This document shows, piece by piece, positions 60,953-64,000 of a stretch of DNA of 64,000 nt. The stretch lies in NCBI GenBank assembly GCA_964291465.2, contig OZ219936.1:1-64000 (forward strand), written 5' to 3'. The DNA comes from JAGWBJ01 sp964291465 (lineage in GTDB: Bacteria; Chloroflexota; Dehalococcoidia; Lucifugimonadales; JAGWBF01). Made by a program: the position numbers and the translations under genes. The notes beneath the pieces are model-generated. The model worked only from the letters and a program-made list of their open reading frames with translations. It did not search any database and was not told where the DNA came from. Numbering within the stretch: position 1 is the stretch's first letter; each line of letters opens with the position of its first letter.

Positions 60953-61703
60953 GGTAGGCAAGATACCTTACCTTAACTCGGAGCCGTTCTACTACAGGAT
61001 GGTCCGGGACGACATCGAGCTCATCCCCCTGGTGCCCTCGGACCTGTCCCGGGCCGCCGAGGCCGGCGAGATCGACGCGGGCCCCGTGCCCATCGTGGAC
61101 TGCTTCCGTCTGGAAGACCGCTTCACCCAGCTCGGCCAGTTCTGCATCGCCACCCTGAACAAGTCCCGCAGCATCCTCCTGTACTCCAAGCGGCCCATCC
61201 AAGACCTCGGCGGAGCCACCATCGGCATCACGGGAGAGACCTCCACCTCCCGCCGCCTTCTTCAGGTGCTGCTCACCTACCGGTTCGAGATCGAGCCCAA
61301 GGAGTACGTCACCCTCAAGGACGAGAGCGACGCTTTCCTCCTCATCGGAGACGACGCCCTGCGCCGGCGTTACGGGGTCCCGGGCTATCCCTACCGCTAC
61401 GACCTGGGCGAGGAGTGGAACAAGTGGACCGGGATGCCCTTCGTCTTCGCCCTGTGGGTGGTGGACAAGGACATGCCCCAGAAGCGGATGACCTACCTGG
61501 AGAACGTCCTGTACACCTGCGTCGACGAGGGGCTGGAGCACATGGCCCAGATCGGCCAGAGGCGCGAGGACGTGCGCATGAGCGGCAAGGAGATCATAGA
61601 GTACTACCAGGGCTTCCGATACTGGGCGGGCGTCGGCGAGATCAAGGCCATCGCCAGGTTCCGCGAGTACCTCACCTCCCTCGGGGTGATCAGCGCGTCC
61701 TGA
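60942..61703 (+). CDS. mqnA: chorismate dehydratase (MqnA)
   Basis: A 253-residue periplasmic-binding-fold enzyme without signal peptide. It starts TRVGKIPYLNSEPFYYRMV and has VPSDLSRAAEAGEIDAGPVP, then LGGATIGITGETSTSRRLLQ. It removes water from chorismate to make 3-enolpyruvylbenzoate, the first step of the futalosine pathway. The order here, mqnE-mqnA-mqnC, has start-stop overlaps at both joints, so it is one operon. Confidence 0.93.
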   Translation: MRTRVGKIPYLNSEPFYYRMVRDDIELIPLVPSDLSRAAEAGEIDAGPVPIVDCFRLEDRFTQLGQFCIATLNKSRSILLYSKRPIQDLGGATIGITGETSTSRRLLQVLLTYRFEIEPKEYVTLKDESDAFLLIGDDALRRRYGVPGYPYRYDLGEEWNKWTGMPFVFALWVVDKDMPQKRMTYLENVLYTCVDEGLEHMAQIGQRREDVRMSGKEIIEYYQGFRYWAGVGEIKAIARFREYLTSLGVISAS

Positions 61704-62782
61704 TGCTGGACAGCGTTCGCGCCAAAGTAGACGCGGGAGAGCGGGTCACCCCGGAGGAGGGCCTGTTCCTGCTAAGGGAAGCTCCCCTGCTGGACCTGGC
61801 CCCCCTGGCCCAGGCCGTGCGGTACCGGCACAACCCCGACCCCACCGTCACCTTCGTCGTCGACACCAACCTGAACTACACCAACGTCTGCGACGCCTAC
61901 TGCACCTTCTGCGCTTTCTACCGTACCGAGAGGGACGAGGACGCCTACACCCACTCGGTGGACGAGGTGATGGCCATGTTGGGCCAAGCCGCCTCCAAGG
62001 GGGTCACCACGGTCCTTATGCAGGGCGGGCTGAACCCCAAGCTGCCCCTGGAATACTACACAGACCTGGTGCGGGAGACCCGGCGGAGATACCCTCAGAT
62101 CCATCCCCACTTCTTCTCCGCGCCCGAGATCATGAAGATATCCCAGGTGTCCGAGATGCCCGTTCGGGCCGTGCTGGCGGAGCTGAAGGAGGCGGGGCTG
62201 GACACCATCCCCGGCGGCGGCTCCGAGGTGCTGTCCAACCGGGTCAAGCACAAGATCAGCCGCCTGTTCCCCAAGGGCAAGGTGGACGATTGGACCCTGG
62301 TCCACCGGGAGGCCCACGACCTGGGATACAGGACCACGGCCACGATGATGTACGGCCACCTGGAAGAGGACGAGGACATCATCGAGCACCTGGAGCACGT
62401 CAGGAGCCTCCAGGACGACACCGGCGGGTTCACGGCCTTCATACCCTGGAGCTACAAGGCCGACAACACGGCCCTGGGCTCAAGGGTCAAGAAGCTGGCC
62501 GGGCCCAACCGGTACCTGAGGATCATGGCAGTCTCCCGCATATACCTGGACAACCTCCCCCACGTGCAGGCGTCCTGGTTCTCCGAGGGGAAGAAGACGG
62601 GCCAGGTGGCCCTCCACTTCGGCGGCGACGATTTCGGCGGGACCCTGTTCGACGAGAACGTGATGCAGGAAGCGGGCTTCTACAACCGCACCACGGTCCA
62701 AGAGGTGACAGACATCATCAGGGACGCGGGGTTCACCCCCGCCCAGCGGACCACCCTGTACGAGGTCATCCGCCACTACTAG
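61703..62782 (+). CDS. mqnC: cyclic dehypoxanthinyl futalosine synthase (MqnC)
   Basis: A 359-residue radical SAM enzyme. ATG 61703 shares a base with the mqnA stop (TGATG). The cluster motif is CDAYCTFCAFYRTE (about residue 62). MQGGLNPKLPLEYYTDLV, FSAPEIMKISQVS and IPGGGSEVLSNRVKHKIS are MqnC signatures. It cyclises dehypoxanthine futalosine, and the product goes to MqnD, encoded at 32953. The C-terminus NVMQEAGFYNRTTVQEVTDI is normal. Confidence 0.94.
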   Translation: MLDSVRAKVDAGERVTPEEGLFLLREAPLLDLAPLAQAVRYRHNPDPTVTFVVDTNLNYTNVCDAYCTFCAFYRTERDEDAYTHSVDEVMAMLGQAASKGVTTVLMQGGLNPKLPLEYYTDLVRETRRRYPQIHPHFFSAPEIMKISQVSEMPVRAVLAELKEAGLDTIPGGGSEVLSNRVKHKISRLFPKGKVDDWTLVHREAHDLGYRTTATMMYGHLEEDEDIIEHLEHVRSLQDDTGGFTAFIPWSYKADNTALGSRVKKLAGPNRYLRIMAVSRIYLDNLPHVQASWFSEGKKTGQVALHFGGDDFGGTLFDENVMQEAGFYNRTTVQEVTDIIRDAGFTPAQRTTLYEVIRHY

Positions 62783-62914
62783 GCATCCCGCCCCCGACGT
62801 TTCTGCTATGGGGTCCACGAGTATGCTCCGCCCCGCTGCCCCTGCCCTCTCACACGTACCCAGGCGGGGGACCCAGCATGGATAACCGAACCGGAAAGTA
62901 GAGGGGACGTACAT

Positions 62915-64000
62915 ATGGCCAACCTCCGCCTTGGAGTCGACATAGGAGGAACATTCACCGACCATGTCCTGTACGACCAGGAGTCCGGCAGGGTCCACAC
63001 CCTGAAGACCCCGTCGACGCCGGAAGACCTCTCTCTGTGCGTACTGGAGGGCATCCGCAGGTTCGACGCGGGCCGGGACGGCGGCATCGCGGGCCTGGAG
63101 ACCGTGGCCCACGGCACCACCGTGAACACCAACGCCATACTGGAGCGCAAGGGCGCCCTGTGCGGCCTCATCACCACCAGGGGGTTTCGGGACATCCTGG
63201 AGATCGGACGCCAGACCCGGCCCAAGTTCTACGACTGGTACGCCGACCGGCCCGTCCCCCTAGTCCCCAGGTACCTCCGCATCGGAGTGACGGAGCGGAT
63301 CAACAGCAAGGGCGAGGTGATGGCGCCCCTGAACGAGGAGGACGTGCTCCAGGCCGTGGAGACCTTCAAGAGGGAGGAGGTGCAGGCGGTGGCAGTGTGC
63401 CTCCTCAACTCCTACGCCAACCCCGTCCACGAGAGGCGCGTCCGGGAGATCCTGGAGAGCGCCCTGCCGGGAGTCTACCTGGCCGTCTCCACCGACCTGA
63501 GCCCCGAGTTTCGTGAGTTCGAGCGTAGCAGCACCACCGCCGCCGCGGCCTACGTCGGACCCACCTTCGAGCGATACGTGGACCGGTTGGGCGAGGCCCT
63601 CTCCCGGGAGATGGATCCGGCCCCCAGACTCTACATCATGCAGTCTTCGGGTGGGATGGTCAGCAGCCGGGCCGCGACCCATCAGCCCCACCTGACCATC
63701 GAGTCGGGCCCCGCCGCCGGGGTGCTGGCCACCCTGGAGCTGGGGCGCCGGCTGGGTATCGGAGACCTGATCTCCTTCGACATGGGGGGCACCACAGCCA
63801 AGGCCAGCCTCATCCGGGAGGGCACGCCCTCTATGCTCAGCATGCTGGAGGTGGGTGGAGAGGCCACCGGCTTCTTCGGAGTCCGCATCACGGGCATGCC
63901 CATCAAGGCCCCGTCCATAGACCTGGTCGAGTGCAGCGCGGGAGGGGGGAGCATCGTCTGGACCGACGTGGCCGGCCTGCTGAAGGTGGGGCCGGAGAGC
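62915..64000 (+). CDS. hydantoinase/oxoprolinase family protein, HyuA-type (3' end off the window)
   Basis: The first 362 residues of an ATP-dependent amidohydrolase or carboxylase subunit. The ASKHA phosphate loop is RLGVDIGGTFTDHVLYD. AHGTTVNTNAILERKGA, FEREFERSS-like PEFREFERSSTTAAAAYVG and the second ATP site ISFDMGGTTAKASLIREG follow. HyuA proteins, with HyuB, open hydantoins or 5-oxoproline or carboxylate ketones; the substrate is not decided. The ATG follows GAGGGG. HyuB would be expected just beyond the window. The gap after mqnC (62783-62914) shows nothing else. Confidence 0.92.
   Translation, partial: MANLRLGVDIGGTFTDHVLYDQESGRVHTLKTPSTPEDLSLCVLEGIRRFDAGRDGGIAGLETVAHGTTVNTNAILERKGALCGLITTRGFRDILEIGRQTRPKFYDWYADRPVPLVPRYLRIGVTERINSKGEVMAPLNEEDVLQAVETFKREEVQAVAVCLLNSYANPVHERRVREILESALPGVYLAVSTDLSPEFREFERSSTTAAAAYVGPTFERYVDRLGEALSREMDPAPRLYIMQSSGGMVSSRAATHQPHLTIESGPAAGVLATLELGRRLGIGDLISFDMGGTTAKASLIREGTPSMLSMLEVGGEATGFFGVRITGMPIKAPSIDLVECSAGGGSIVWTDVAGLLKVGPES

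Overview
The window looks like one contig of a high-GC bacterium of the Chloroflexota, probably Dehalococcoidia or a relative such as SAR202. This is an inference from several signs: many lipoproteins with Thr/Pro-rich linkers after the lipobox, plant-type LRR lipoproteins, frequent GTG and TTG starts, menaquinone synthesis by the futalosine route, scattered single tRNA genes, and a B12-binding radical SAM protein. No rRNA, CRISPR array, intact integrase or insertion sequence was seen. At least seven genes are put back in frame by adding one G or C to a homopolymer. The assembly therefore probably under-calls G/C runs, and those genes are annotated as whole units with the break noted.

Region 1 (1-10.8 kb) is a metal, mainly zinc, locus. 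It holds the end of a MATE exporter, a cobalamin/iron-type binding lipoprotein, a divergent Fur-family regulator (Zur candidate) and an AztABCD-like zinc importer. The importer's binding protein carries the AztD beta-propeller metallochaperone inside its own chain. Next come the ABC ATPase, a permease with two frame breaks, three small proteins (one resembling a zinc ribbon that has lost its cysteines), a COG0523 GTPase and a WD40 propeller protein. Related 17-bp dyads (7-3-7) lie in front of the regulator, the importer and the GTPase.

Region 2 (10.8-23.8 kb) is accessory. It has a gutted serine recombinase, then a minus-strand series of lipoproteins: four LRR proteins plus one LRR stub, an RCC1/fibronectin protein and two helical or truncated lipoproteins. 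A hybrid histidine kinase with REC and winged-helix output sits among them, with a heavily deleted second copy 2 kb downstream. Duplication and recombination scars are obvious.

Region 3 (23.8-33.9 kb) is mostly housekeeping: tRNA-Ile, an A-type Fe-S carrier with a YgfZ-like protein, a luciferase-like oxidoreductase, a membrane glycolipid pair (LPG-synthase-type membrane protein and decaprenyl-phosphate phosphoribosyltransferase), L21-L27-L31, a DUF1385 protein, PncC, MetF, MqnD and tRNA-Gly. An island of visibly lower GC (about 34-36.1 kb) carries a DUF262 protein paired with a HEPN protein.

Region 4 (36-64 kb) holds a membrane pyrophosphatase, a translin-like/ThiE/FmdB operon, YraN-RNase HII-MnmA, the phosphate permeases PstC-PstA behind a four-repeat Pho-box-like element, a cupin, an MFS carrier, a VOC protein, the B12/radical SAM protein with an unusual repeat tail, FabF, RecJ, endonuclease V with a leaderless promoter, and RF2 with its recoding site. 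Riboflavin genes ribD-ribE-ribBA, an ECF sigma/anti-sigma pair, the futalosine operon mqnE-mqnA-mqnC, and the start of a hydantoinase/oxoprolinase gene follow.
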